In this document: in pieces, positions 35,952 to 44,006 of the stretch | How the letters are laid out: the number at the start of each line of letters is the position of its first letter | How positions within the stretch are numbered: position 1 is the first letter of the stretch | Assembly (NCBI RefSeq): GCF_002934685.1 | Contig: NZ_NKHL01000101.1 | Span: forward strand, 40,803 to 104,802 | Length of the DNA stretch: 64,000 nucleotides | Reading direction: 5' to 3' | From: Pseudomonas bohemica | Lineage (GTDB): Bacteria; Pseudomonadota; Gammaproteobacteria; Pseudomonadales; Pseudomonadaceae | Notes under the pieces: model-generated | Told to the model about the DNA's origin: nothing | Seen by the model: the letters and a program-made list of their open reading frames with translations, nothing else | The model's database searches: none | Program-made: the position numbers and the translations under genes

Positions 35952-36809
35952 ATGAAAATGCGAAATATCCTGGGTGCGGGTGCCGCTCTGGCACTTGCCA
36001 TCAGTTCCACGCTGGCCCTTGCCGACGCCAAACCCGAGCTGAGCATCGGTTATGTGGATGGCTGGTCCGACAGCGTTGCGACCACCAACGTGGCCGCTGA
36101 AGTGATCAAGGAAAAACTGGGCTACCCCGTGAAACTGCAGGCGGTTGCCGCCGGGATCATGTGGCAGGGCGTTGCCACCGGCAAGCTGGACATGATGCTG
36201 TCCGCCTGGTTGCCCGTGACCCACGGCGAATATTGGGAGAAGAACAAGGATAAGGTCACCGACTACGGTCCTAACTTCAAGGACGCCAAAATCGGCCTGA
36301 TCGTGCCTGATTATGTGAAAGCCAACTCGATCACCGATCTGAAAACCGACGATTCCTTCAAGAAGAAAATCGTCGGGATCGATGCCGGTTCAGGTGTGAT
36401 GATCAAGACCGACCAAGCCATCAAGGACTACGGTCTGGACGGCTACAAACTTCAGGCGAGCTCCGGCGCGGGCATGATCGCCGAGCTGACTCGTGCGCAG
36501 AACAAGAAAGAATCCATTGCCGTGACCGGCTGGGTGCCGCACTGGATGTTCGCCAAATGGAAACTGAAATTCCTGGAAGACCCGAAAGGTGTTTACGGTG
36601 CAGCTGAAACCGTGGACAACGTCGGCAGCCTGGAGCTGGCCAAGAAAGCCCCGGACGTGGTCGACTTCCTGAAGAAATTCCAATGGACCAGCAAGGACGA
36701 AATCGGCGAAGTCATGCTCGCCATCCAGGACGGCGCCAAACCCGAAGCCGCCGCCAAGGATTGGGTCGCCAAGCACCCGGATCGCGTCAAGGAGTGGACC
36801 GGTAAATAA
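35952..36809 (+). CDS. betX: Glycine betaine ABC binding protein, BetX-like
   Basis: The 285-residue precursor has a signal peptide ending ..TLALA-DA near residue 24, with GGGGAAGT upstream. It is an OpuAC-family protein with SIGYVDGWSDSVATTNVAAEVI, AWLPVTHGEYWEK and the aromatic cage region GWVPHWMFAKWKLKFL. No ABC core genes are adjacent. In P. aeruginosa a BetX binding protein next to a DUF485/actP pair (PA3234-PA3236 as I recall) works with the CbcWV transporter; the same order here supports the name. It is paralogous to the protein at 19724-20626. A strong terminator follows. Confidence 0.85.
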   Translation: MKMRNILGAGAALALAISSTLALADAKPELSIGYVDGWSDSVATTNVAAEVIKEKLGYPVKLQAVAAGIMWQGVATGKLDMMLSAWLPVTHGEYWEKNKDKVTDYGPNFKDAKIGLIVPDYVKANSITDLKTDDSFKKKIVGIDAGSGVMIKTDQAIKDYGLDGYKLQASSGAGMIAELTRAQNKKESIAVTGWVPHWMFAKWKLKFLEDPKGVYGAAETVDNVGSLELAKKAPDVVDFLKKFQWTSKDEIGEVMLAIQDGAKPEAAAKDWVAKHPDRVKEWTGK

Positions 36810-36832
36810 GCTGCAACAAGGACTCAATCTTC

Positions 36833-36871
36833 AAAAAAACCGCCTGGTGAGCAATTGCCAGGCGGTTTTTT
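36833..36871 (+). terminator. Strong terminator after betX
   Basis: A-run, 9-bp stem ACCGCCTGG/CCAGGCGGT, 10-nt loop, then six T. The flanking A-run makes it bidirectional in principle. Confidence 0.92.
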
Positions 36872-36968
36872 GTTGGCTGACAGACCGCTTCTGTCAGCAA
36901 GCCGATTGCCACAGGCCTTTGGCCAGAAGCAGATCGCGGTGTTAACGCGCTTGTTCGGCCAAACATGC

Positions 36969-37060
36969 CTGCGCTTTTACTTCTGTTAATAAAAGCGCAG
37001 TCCCGCGCAGATCAACTAATGTCGTTCTAATACTAAGGTCGTCTGGAGTGCGCTCCAGAC
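36969..37060. promoter_or_regulatory. Two palindromes upstream of DUF485-actP
   Basis: An 11-bp perfect inverted repeat CTGCGCTTTTA/TAAAAGCGCAG (36969-36979, 36990-37000) and a 20-bp palindrome GTCTGGAGTGCGCTCCAGAC (37041-37060) precede the operon. They may be regulator sites for acetate control or leader hairpins; neither has a T-run. Confidence 0.45.
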
Positions 37061-37111
37061 CGGGCTAAAGTGCGAGACGTGACATCCATCTGTGCTGCGA
37101 GGACAAAAACA

Positions 37112-37423
37112 ATGAACGACAGCATTTACCTCTCGATCCAGGACAGCCCCCGTTTCAAGGAGCTGGTCTCGAAAAGGGAACGATTCGCCTGGATTCTCTC
37201 GGCGATCATGCTTGGGCTGTATGCCGCATTCATCCTTCTGATTGCGTATGGGCCTCAGATTCTGGGCGCCAAACTCAGCGCCACATCATCCATCACGTGG
37301 GGCATGCCCATCGGCGTAGGTCTGATCCTTTCCGCGTTCGTGCTGACCGCCATCTATGTTCGTCGTGCAAACGGCGAGTTCGATGAGCTGAACAACGCGA
37401 TCCTGAAGGAGGCTCAACAATGA
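37112..37423 (+). CDS. DUF485 membrane protein partner of ActP
   Basis: ATG 37112 follows GAGGA. The 103-residue protein has two transmembrane segments (about 27-50 and 63-87) and matches the YjcH/DUF485 family, almost always found immediately before actP. Its stop overlaps the actP start (ATGA), so the two are co-translated. Its role in acetate uptake is not settled. Confidence 0.9.
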   Translation: MNDSIYLSIQDSPRFKELVSKRERFAWILSAIMLGLYAAFILLIAYGPQILGAKLSATSSITWGMPIGVGLILSAFVLTAIYVRRANGEFDELNNAILKEAQQ

Positions 37424-39078
37424 TCCGGCGCCTGCTTGCAACCCTGGGCCTTGCGGCCTTCGCACCGACACTCTGGGCGGCGGACGCCCTGACGGGCGCT
37501 GTGCAAAAACAACCGCTCAACGTCGCCGCGATCGTCATGTTCGTGGTCTTCGTCGGTTTCACCCTGTGTGTGACCTATTGGGCGGCCAAGAAAAACAAAT
37601 CGGCAGCAGACTACTACGCCGCTGGCGGCAAGATCACCGGTTTCCAGAACGGTCTTGCCATCGCCGGTGACTACATGTCGGCAGCGTCCTTCCTGGGTAT
37701 CTCGGCCCTGGTGTATGCCTCCGGTTACGACGGCCTGATCTACTCGATCGGCTTCCTTGTCGGCTGGCCGATCATCCTGTTCCTGATCGCCGAACGCCTG
37801 CGCAATCTGGGTAAATACACCTTCGCTGATGTGGCCTCCTACCGCCTGAAGCAGAAGGAAATACGCACCTTGTCTGCCTGCGGTTCGCTGGTAGTGGTGG
37901 CGTTCTACCTGATCGCGCAAATGGTCGGCGCCGGTAAGCTCATCCAGTTGCTGTTCGGCCTGGATTACAGCGTTGCGGTGGTGCTGGTCGGCATCCTGAT
38001 GTGTCTCTACGTATTGTTCGGCGGCATGCTGGCGACCACGTGGGTGCAGATCATCAAGGCCGTGCTGTTGTTGTCCGGCGCGACGTTCATGGCCTTCATG
38101 GTCATGAAGCATGTCAACTTCGACTTCAACGTGTTGTTCTCGGAAGCAGTGAAGGTTCACCCCAAAGGCGAAGCCATCATGAGCCCGGGCGGTCTGGTGA
38201 AAGATCCGATCTCGGCGTTCTCCCTGGGCCTGGCGCTGATGTTCGGTACTGCTGGCTTGCCGCACATTCTGATGCGCTTCTTCACCGTGAGCGATGCCAA
38301 GGAAGCGCGTAAATCGGTTCTGTATGCGACCGGCTTCATCGGCTACTTCTACATCCTGACCTTCATCATCGGCTTCGGCGCGATCCTGCTGGTCAGCACC
38401 AACCCAGCGTTCAAGGATGCAGCGGGCGCTCTGTTGGGCGGTAACAACATGGCGGCAGTGCACCTGGCCAATGCGGTCGGTGGCAGCCTGTTCCTGGGCT
38501 TCATCTCGGCGGTGGCGTTCGCGACCATTCTGGCAGTGGTTGCCGGTCTGACCCTGGCCGGTGCTTCGGCGGTGTCTCACGACCTGTACGCCAGCGTGAT
38601 CAAAGCCGGTAAAGCCAACGAAAAAGATGAAATCCGCGTGTCGAAGGTCACCACGATTGCGCTGGCGATCGTGGCGATCCTGCTGGGTATCGCCTTCGAA
38701 AGTCAGAACATCGCGTTTATGGTCGGCCTGGCGTTCTCCATCGCGGCGAGCTGTAACTTCCCAGTGTTGTTGCTCTCGATGTACTGGAAGAATCTGACGA
38801 CCCGTGGGGCGATGATCGGTGGCTGGATGGGGTTGATCAGTGCGGTAGTGCTGATGATTCTCGGGCCGACTATCTGGGTGCAGATCCTGCATCATGAGAA
38901 AGCGATCTTCCCGTACGAGTATCCGGCGTTCTTCTCGATCATCATTGCTTTCGTCGGGATCTGGTTCTTCTCGGTGACTGACAAGTCGAAAGCGGCCGAG
39001 GGGGAGCGTGCGTTGTTCTTCCCGCAGTTTGTGCGTTCGCAGACTGGATTGGGGGCCAGCGGTGCGGTTTCGCATTGA
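37420..39078 (+). CDS. actP: Cation/acetate symporter
   Basis: The 552-residue protein is a sodium:solute symporter with a signal-like first helix and about 13 transmembrane segments. Family marks are the [24 protein letters not shown] region (near 65), [20 protein letters not shown], and [18 protein letters not shown] (near 285). It takes up acetate and similar short carboxylates. It is co-transcribed with DUF485 and followed by a strong terminator. A 553-residue frame on the other strand is a shadow. Confidence 0.92.
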   Translation: MIRRLLATLGLAAFAPTLWAADALTGAVQKQPLNVAAIVMFVVFVGFTLCVTYWAAKKNKSAADYYAAGGKITGFQNGLAIAGDYMSAASFLGISALVYASGYDGLIYSIGFLVGWPIILFLIAERLRNLGKYTFADVASYRLKQKEIRTLSACGSLVVVAFYLIAQMVGAGKLIQLLFGLDYSVAVVLVGILMCLYVLFGGMLATTWVQIIKAVLLLSGATFMAFMVMKHVNFDFNVLFSEAVKVHPKGEAIMSPGGLVKDPISAFSLGLALMFGTAGLPHILMRFFTVSDAKEARKSVLYATGFIGYFYILTFIIGFGAILLVSTNPAFKDAAGALLGGNNMAAVHLANAVGGSLFLGFISAVAFATILAVVAGLTLAGASAVSHDLYASVIKAGKANEKDEIRVSKVTTIALAIVAILLGIAFESQNIAFMVGLAFSIAASCNFPVLLLSMYWKNLTTRGAMIGGWMGLISAVVLMILGPTIWVQILHHEKAIFPYEYPAFFSIIIAFVGIWFFSVTDKSKAAEGERALFFPQFVRSQTGLGASGAVSH

Positions 39079-39102
39079 TCTGAGTTAGTGGCTTGAAGCG
39101 AG

Positions 39103-39130
39103 AACGCCCCGGTCGAGTCGGGGCGTTTTT
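39103..39130 (+). terminator. Terminator after actP
   Basis: A 9-bp stem AACGCCCCG/CGGGGCGTT is followed by TTT. Confidence 0.88.
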
Positions 39131-39164
39131 GTGTCATGGGCAAATCCCGAGGCGTCGCAGAACC

Positions 39165-39276
39165 TTGTGAGAGAAGTCGGAGGTTACGACGGCCGCGAGC
39201 GCGGTGGACCCATTAGAGATAAGTTGCCTGAGACTCTGCATTCGCCACTGTCGTAACCTCCAAAAGCACCTACAGG
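39165..39276. repeat. Family-C palindrome, second copy
   Basis: Left arm AAGTCGGAGGTTACGACGG (about 39174) and inverted right arm CTGTCGTAACCTCC (about 39248) resemble the element at 24946. The region after it (about 39345-39400, GCGACTTGGGTGCAGGCTGC) resembles part of the 24754 element. No gene lies in 39079-39458. Confidence 0.6.
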
Positions 39277-39410
39277 TACAGCGCTGACGTTAAAAATTCT
39301 GTACCGCACCTGCTCTGGGTGCGCGCAAACCCAGACAACACAGATAGCGACTTGGGTGCAGGCTGCACGCCGATGGCGCGGAGCCCAAATTCAACGCCGC
39401 CATCACCCAT

Positions 39411-39440
39411 AAAAAACCCCGCTACAGGAGCGGGGTTTTT
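39411..39440 (-). terminator. Terminator of the DUF3309 gene
   Basis: Symmetric A-run/stem/T-run hairpin AAAAACCCCGCT..AGCGGGGTTTTT, directly after the minus-strand DUF3309 gene; it works in either direction. Confidence 0.85.
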
Positions 39441-39458
39441 CACTGGCTACCAGGGGGG

Positions 39459-39617
39459 TTATATCCTTCCGAGCAAGACCAGAATCAACAGAATCACCAG
39501 AATCGTACCGATGATGCCAGACGGCCCGTAACCCCAACTTCTGGAGTGCGGGAAGATCGGAAGACCGCCGACCAACAGGAGAATCAGGATGATGATCAGA
39601 ATTGTGCCGATGCCCAT
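39459..39617 (-). CDS. DUF3309 small membrane protein
   Basis: ATG 39617 has AAGGAA at 7 bases. The 52-residue protein is nearly all hydrophobic: MGIGTILIIILILLLVGGLP, a short polar turn with SRSWGYGPSG, and GTILVILLILVLLG. This two-helix hairpin is the DUF3309 family, often stress-induced; function unknown. It is a single-gene unit with its own terminator. The 300 bases upstream (39618-39918) are AT-rich and hold no other gene that I can see. Confidence 0.85.
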   Translation of the reverse strand: MGIGTILIIILILLLVGGLPIFPHSRSWGYGPSGIIGTILVILLILVLLGRI

Positions 39618-39918
39618 GACGAGTTCCTTCTTGTGTACTTGGTAAATGGCCATGCCGTTCAAGCGTTCGCCAACTTCGTGAAAAGTTGTACTGCTTGAAT
39701 AATCCGACTATCCCCCTGAATAAAAGGTTCGGATGGAAGGAAATAAAAAATCCAGTTTTTATAAAATTCATAAAAATCAAATAGTTAAAAAATAATCAGG
39801 GAGAACTAATCACCCTCGAGATCTGCAGAAAGCGTTCTCTTACAGCAAATTAATATGGAACTAACAATTTCCCGACCGGTCACGAAGTTACCGCAATCCC
39901 GCCAATAGGAAGCAAGCC

Positions 39919-40296
39919 ATGTTTTATTCTCTCTTGGCCGATGCGGTGGTGGTCTTCCATCTTTTATTCATTCTGTTCGTCATGTTGGGCGCAGTTCTGG
40001 TTTTGCACAGGCTCGCTTGGGTCTGGCTGCATCTTCCGGCGGTGGCCTGGGGCATGGCGGTGGAATTCCTGCATCTGTATTGTCCGCTGACTCCATTGGA
40101 AAATGCCCTGCGCATCAAGGCAGGAGCCGCCGGGTATCGAGGCGATTTCGTCGGCCACTACCTGACTGCGCTGATTTACCCGGCGGGCCTCACGCCACAG
40201 ATCCAGGTTGGCCTCGGCGCCGTGGTGCTGACGATCAACCTGGTTGCTTACGCCATCGTCATCCGGCGCTGGCGCGCACGACACAAGGTGGCCTGA
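39919..40296 (+). CDS. DUF2784 membrane protein
   Basis: The 125-residue protein, with AGGAAGC upstream, has four transmembrane segments and the DUF2784 signature FLHLYCPLTPLENALR near residues 50-65, plus HYLTALIYP. Function unknown. Confidence 0.88.
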   Translation: MFYSLLADAVVVFHLLFILFVMLGAVLVLHRLAWVWLHLPAVAWGMAVEFLHLYCPLTPLENALRIKAGAAGYRGDFVGHYLTALIYPAGLTPQIQVGLGAVVLTINLVAYAIVIRRWRARHKVA

Positions 40297-40394
40297 GGCG
40301 AGGGTTTGCCTGGCATATTCAGCGAGCTAATGAAGGCGTTGTCCGACAATTTGTCTGTTTACACTGAAGCCACTTCCTCGCAATCGACAAGGCA

Positions 40395-41210
40395 ATGGCT
40401 ATGCAAAATCGCATGATGATCACTGGCGCAGGATCCGGCCTGGGGCGCGAGATCGCACTGCGTTGGGCACGAGAAGGCTGGCGTCTGGCGCTGTCGGACG
40501 TCAGTGATGACGGTCTTCAGGAAACCTTGAAGCTCGTGCGCGAGGCGGGCGGTGACGGTTTCATTCAGCGTTGCGATGTGCGCGATTACAGCCAGCTGAC
40601 CGCCTTCGCACAGGCCTGCGAGCAGAAGTTCGGCGGCATCGACATCATCGTCAATAACGCGGGGGTGGCGTCTGGTGGCTTCTTCGGCGAGCTGTCGCTG
40701 GAGGACTGGGACTGGCAGATCGCGATCAACCTCATGGGTGTGGTCAAGGGGTGCAAAGCGTTCTTGCCGCTGCTGGAACAGAGCAAGGGCAAGATCGTCA
40801 ACATTGCCTCGATGGCGGCCCTGATGCAGGGACCGGCGATGAGCAATTACAACGTGGCCAAGGCGGGGGTGGTGGCGTTGTCGGAAAGCCTGCTGGTCGA
40901 GTTGCGGCAGCAGGAAATAGGCGTGCACGTAGTCTGCCCTTCGTTCTTTCAGACCAACCTGCTGGACTCCTTCCGCGGCCCGACCCCGGCGATGAAAGCT
41001 CAGGTCGGCAAGTTGCTGGAAAGCTCGCCAATCACAGCGAGTGACATCGCCGGGTATATCTTCGATCAGGTCGGCCAGGGCGAATTCCTGATCCTGCCTC
41101 ACGAGCAGGGGCGCATGGCCTGGCAGCTCAAGCAGCAGAATCCGCAAGCGATCTATAACGAGATGGCCAACATGGCCGACAAGATGCGCGCCAAGGCCAG
41201 GGCGGAATGA
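40395..41210 (+). CDS. Short-chain dehydrogenase/reductase
   Basis: The 271-residue classical SDR has the cofactor motif TGAGSGLG (10-17), NNAG (87-90) and the catalytic Ser139, Tyr152 and Lys156 in YNVAK. An acidic residue after beta-2 (LSDVSDDG) suggests NAD preference. Substrate unknown. It may share a transcript with the next gene. Confidence 0.87.
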   Translation: MAMQNRMMITGAGSGLGREIALRWAREGWRLALSDVSDDGLQETLKLVREAGGDGFIQRCDVRDYSQLTAFAQACEQKFGGIDIIVNNAGVASGGFFGELSLEDWDWQIAINLMGVVKGCKAFLPLLEQSKGKIVNIASMAALMQGPAMSNYNVAKAGVVALSESLLVELRQQEIGVHVVCPSFFQTNLLDSFRGPTPAMKAQVGKLLESSPITASDIAGYIFDQVGQGEFLILPHEQGRMAWQLKQQNPQAIYNEMANMADKMRAKARAE

Positions 41211-41295
41211 GGGCAGGGCTAGCATTAAGCTTGGCAGAAACATTTTCTGATAGGGTGACGCGCATCTTTCCGGTCACCCTTGAAGAGACTTCATC

Positions 41296-41628
41296 GTGCT
41301 CAACTATCTCTGGTTCTTTCTCGCTGCCTTGTTCGAAATCGCCGGTTGTTACGGGTTCTGGATGTGGTTGCGACAGGGCAAGAGCGCGCTTTGGGTCATC
41401 CCCGCGCTGATCAGCCTGACGCTGTTCGCGCTGTTGCTCACGCGGGTCGAAGCCACCTATGCCGGGCGCGCCTATGCGGCGTATGGCGGCATCTACATCA
41501 TTGCGTCCATCGCCTGGCTGGGTGTGATCGAGCGTGTGCGGCCGCTGACGTCGGACTGGATTGGCGTGGGCTTTTGCGTGATAGGTGCGACGGTCATTCT
41601 GTTCGGTCCGCGCTGGTCAGTTTCCTGA
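41296..41628 (+). CDS. UPF0060 (YnfA) membrane protein
   Basis: This starts at GTG 41296. The 110 residues form four transmembrane helices, with the family motifs CYGFWMWLR and [13 protein letters not shown]. It is a small-multidrug-resistance-like fold; physiological role uncertain. Confidence 0.88.
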   Translation: MLNYLWFFLAALFEIAGCYGFWMWLRQGKSALWVIPALISLTLFALLLTRVEATYAGRAYAAYGGIYIIASIAWLGVIERVRPLTSDWIGVGFCVIGATVILFGPRWSVS

Positions 41629-41827
41629 CGACCGCGATCTTCGAAAAGCGTTAACGATTGTGTCGAATGTTCGATGTGTTTGATTACATCCGTTCGCCTG
41701 TAGGACATGTCTGTCAGCCGCCGCCGTTCAGGCCTGAAGGGCAAAACTGATTTGTTCTCAGTGCATTGAAGGATTGGATCCACCGCGGCAACCTGCTCCC
41801 TCGGTTACCTCCCAGGGAGTAGGAAAA

Positions 41828-42025
41828 ATGCTGGTATTGACGCGAGAAATTGGAGAAACATTCTCCATCGGAGATGACATCACAGTGCGGATCCTGGGCA
41901 TCACCGGCAATCAGGTACGCCTGGGCATCGACGCGCCGCAACACGTGAAGATTCACCGCGCGGAAGTCTACAGGCGTATCACGGCACGCCTGCAGCAGAT
42001 GGCCGCGCAGTCTTCGACCTCGTAA
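41828..42025 (+). CDS. csrA: CsrA/Rsm-family RNA-binding regulator, divergent paralogue
   Basis: ATG 41828 is preceded by CAGGGAGTAGGAAAA. The 65-residue protein has the CsrA beta-strand core ([20 protein letters not shown]), [11 protein letters not shown] and HRAEVYRR with the RNA-binding arginine. It differs from typical RsmA and RsmE (Leu for Ile at 45 region, long polar tail), so I read it as an additional family member. The GGGA and AGGA next to the start could be its own binding sites for autoregulation (inference). Confidence 0.9.
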   Translation: MLVLTREIGETFSIGDDITVRILGITGNQVRLGIDAPQHVKIHRAEVYRRITARLQQMAAQSSTS

Positions 42026-42054
42026 GCGCGTTTACACGCGCCGCGGCCGGCCAT

Positions 42055-42285
42055 TCATTCGTCGAAATATTCCTTGGGCACTTCATGCTTGAGCATCAGC
42101 TGGCATTGCTGGCTGTCCAGGTCGAAAAAAATCACCGCCTGACCTTTGCTCAACGCGTGCCGAACCCGTAGCACGCGGGTTTCGAGCGGCGTGTCGTCAC
42201 CGTTGTCGGTGCCATCTCGAGTCACGAAATCCTCGATCAGACGCGTCAGGGTGTCGGCTTCGAGTTGGTCGTGGGGGATCAGCAT
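42055..42285 (-). CDS. YheU/UPF0270 family protein
   Basis: The 76-residue protein MLIPHDQLEADTLTRLIEDF..RDGTDNGDDTPLETRV is a clear UPF0270 member, small, acidic and cytoplasmic. It is convergent with csrA. Function unknown. Confidence 0.88.
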   Translation of the reverse strand: MLIPHDQLEADTLTRLIEDFVTRDGTDNGDDTPLETRVLRVRHALSKGQAVIFFDLDSQQCQLMLKHEVPKEYFDE

Positions 42286-42673
42286 AGGGTTCTCGATAAT
42301 CGCAGTGGGGCGGATGGCGGGGATGCTAGCTTGGTCGGGAGAAGGAGGCTACGGGTCGTGGTTCAATTTCCCACATTGTAGGCGTTGGCTGCTGGCTAAT
42401 GCGTTGGGGCAATCACCGATCAGTCGCCTGATCTGCCGCGTTAGCCGCCGTCGTAACTTCCGGCGTTTCTCACAGGTTCAGGCGTCATGCGGGCATTTGC
42501 CATCCACCAACGGCTATTGCAATTGATCGTGTGCCCGCCGAAACCCCCGGACGCCGCGAAACCTGTGGCAGGCGCAGGAGGTTACAACGGCAGCGAAGGG
42601 GGTCAGTTGCAGATGGACCCCTGACCCGGCGCATCGCCGGCAAGCGCGCTCACACAGTTTGCGTCGTCAGCGC
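42286..42673. repeat. Gap with two family-C half elements
   Basis: GCCGCCGTCGTAACTTCC (about 42437-42455) and CAGGAGGTTACAACGGCAGCGAA (about 42573-42596) are half copies of the family-C repeat in outward orientation. A decayed REP half (GGCAAGCGCGCTCACACAG) lies at about 42639. No gene is seen. Confidence 0.55.
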
Positions 42674-43861
42674 CTACCGCTGCCCCACCAACGTATCCAC
42701 CGCCGGCACCCGAGTATCGGTCTCCATTTGCGCGTCGTGCTCGATCTGATGACTGAAATTCTCCAGCGACGCATTGGCCGGTTTCGCATCGCTGGCGAAC
42801 ACCGGCGGGCTCATGATGTATGCCGTCAACAAACGGCTAAGCGTGCTGAGGCTGTCGATGTGCGTGCGCTCATAACCGTGGGTCGCGTCGCAACCGAAGG
42901 CCAGCAGGGCGGTGCGGGTGTCGTAGCCGGCGGTGATCGCCGAATGCGCGTCGCTGTAGTAATAGCGGAACAGGTCTCGGCGCACCGACAGTTCCTTTTC
43001 CTGGCCCAGACGCAACAGATGTCGGGACAGGTGATAGTCATAGGGACCGCCGGAATCCTGCATGGCCACGCTCACCGCGTGCTCGCTGGAGTGTTGGCCG
43101 GGCGCCACCGGGGCGATATCGATACCGACGAATTCGCTAACGTCCCACGGCAGGCTGCCCGCCGCACCACTGCCGGTCTCTTCGGTGATGGTGAACAGCG
43201 GGTGGCAATCGATCAGCGGTTCGGCGCCGCTGTCGACAATCGCTTTGAGAGCTGCGAGCAGCGCCGCCACGCCAGCCTTGTCGTCCAGGTGACGGGCGCT
43301 GATGTGGCCGCTTTCGGTGAACTCGGGCAATGGATCGAAGGCGACGAAATCGCCGACATTGATCCCCAGCGATTCACAGTCGGCGCGGGTGGCGCAATAG
43401 GCGTCCAGGCGCAGCTCGATGTGATCCCAACTGATCGGCAGGGTATCGACGGCGGTGTTGAACGCATGCCCGGAGGCCATCAACGGCAGCACGCTGCCAC
43501 GAATCACGCCGGTGTCGGTGAACACGCTCACACGGCTGCCTTCGGCAAAGCGGCTGGACCAGCAACCGACGGCGGCCAGGCCCAGACGGCCGTTGTCTTT
43601 CACCTCACGCACGCTGGCGCCAATGGTGTCCAGGTGCGCGGAAACGGCGCGGTCCGGGCTGTTCTGCTTGCCTTTCAAGGTAGCGCGGATTGTGCCGCGC
43701 CGGGTCAGTTCGAAGGGAATGCCCAGCTCTTCCAGACGCTCGGCGACATAACGCACGATGGTGTCGGTAAAGCCCGTGGGACTTGGAATCGCGAGCATTT
43801 CCAGCAGGACTTTCTGCAGGTAATTCAGATCCGGTTCGAGGATTTTGGTCGCAGTTGTCAT
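42674..43861 (-). CDS. M42/M28-like peptidase of the NAGGN osmolyte system
   Basis: The 395-residue zinc peptidase has AHLDT near residue 95, HLDDKAGVAAL near 190, TEETGSGAAG near 225 and DAHSA near 301, covering the expected metal and catalytic positions. It is the family always found beside N-acetylglutaminylglutamine amide synthesis genes and may trim or recycle the dipeptide (not proven). It lies after ngg, separated by a REPIN. Confidence 0.88.
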   Translation of the reverse strand: MTTATKILEPDLNYLQKVLLEMLAIPSPTGFTDTIVRYVAERLEELGIPFELTRRGTIRATLKGKQNSPDRAVSAHLDTIGASVREVKDNGRLGLAAVGCWSSRFAEGSRVSVFTDTGVIRGSVLPLMASGHAFNTAVDTLPISWDHIELRLDAYCATRADCESLGINVGDFVAFDPLPEFTESGHISARHLDDKAGVAALLAALKAIVDSGAEPLIDCHPLFTITEETGSGAAGSLPWDVSEFVGIDIAPVAPGQHSSEHAVSVAMQDSGGPYDYHLSRHLLRLGQEKELSVRRDLFRYYYSDAHSAITAGYDTRTALLAFGCDATHGYERTHIDSLSTLSRLLTAYIMSPPVFASDAKPANASLENFSHQIEHDAQMETDTRVPAVDTLVGQR

Positions 43862-43895
43862 GGGAGGCTCCTCATTTGATGGCGCGATAACCCCG

Positions 43896-43984
43896 GTGGG
43901 AGCACGCTTGCCCGCGATATCGGAATGCCTGTGACGAGAACTTCGCCTGGTATTACGCCATCACGGGAAAGTGCGCTCCTACAA
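43896..43984. repeat. REPIN inside the NAGGN operon
   Basis: GTGGGAGCACGCTTGCCCGCGA at 43896 and the inverted, partly decayed CACGGGAAAGTGCGCTCCTAC ending 43982. Confidence 0.7.
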
Positions 43985-44006
43985 CGATAGGAGCGCGCGC
44001 CGCTTT

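Noticed and set aside
36390..36827. 145-codon minus-strand frame opposite betX
   Set aside because: It is antisense to a clear OpuAC gene and starts inside the terminator region.
37414..39075. 553-codon minus-strand frame opposite actP, rich in His, Gln and Arg
   Set aside because: Composition typical of an antisense frame; actP on the plus strand is certain.
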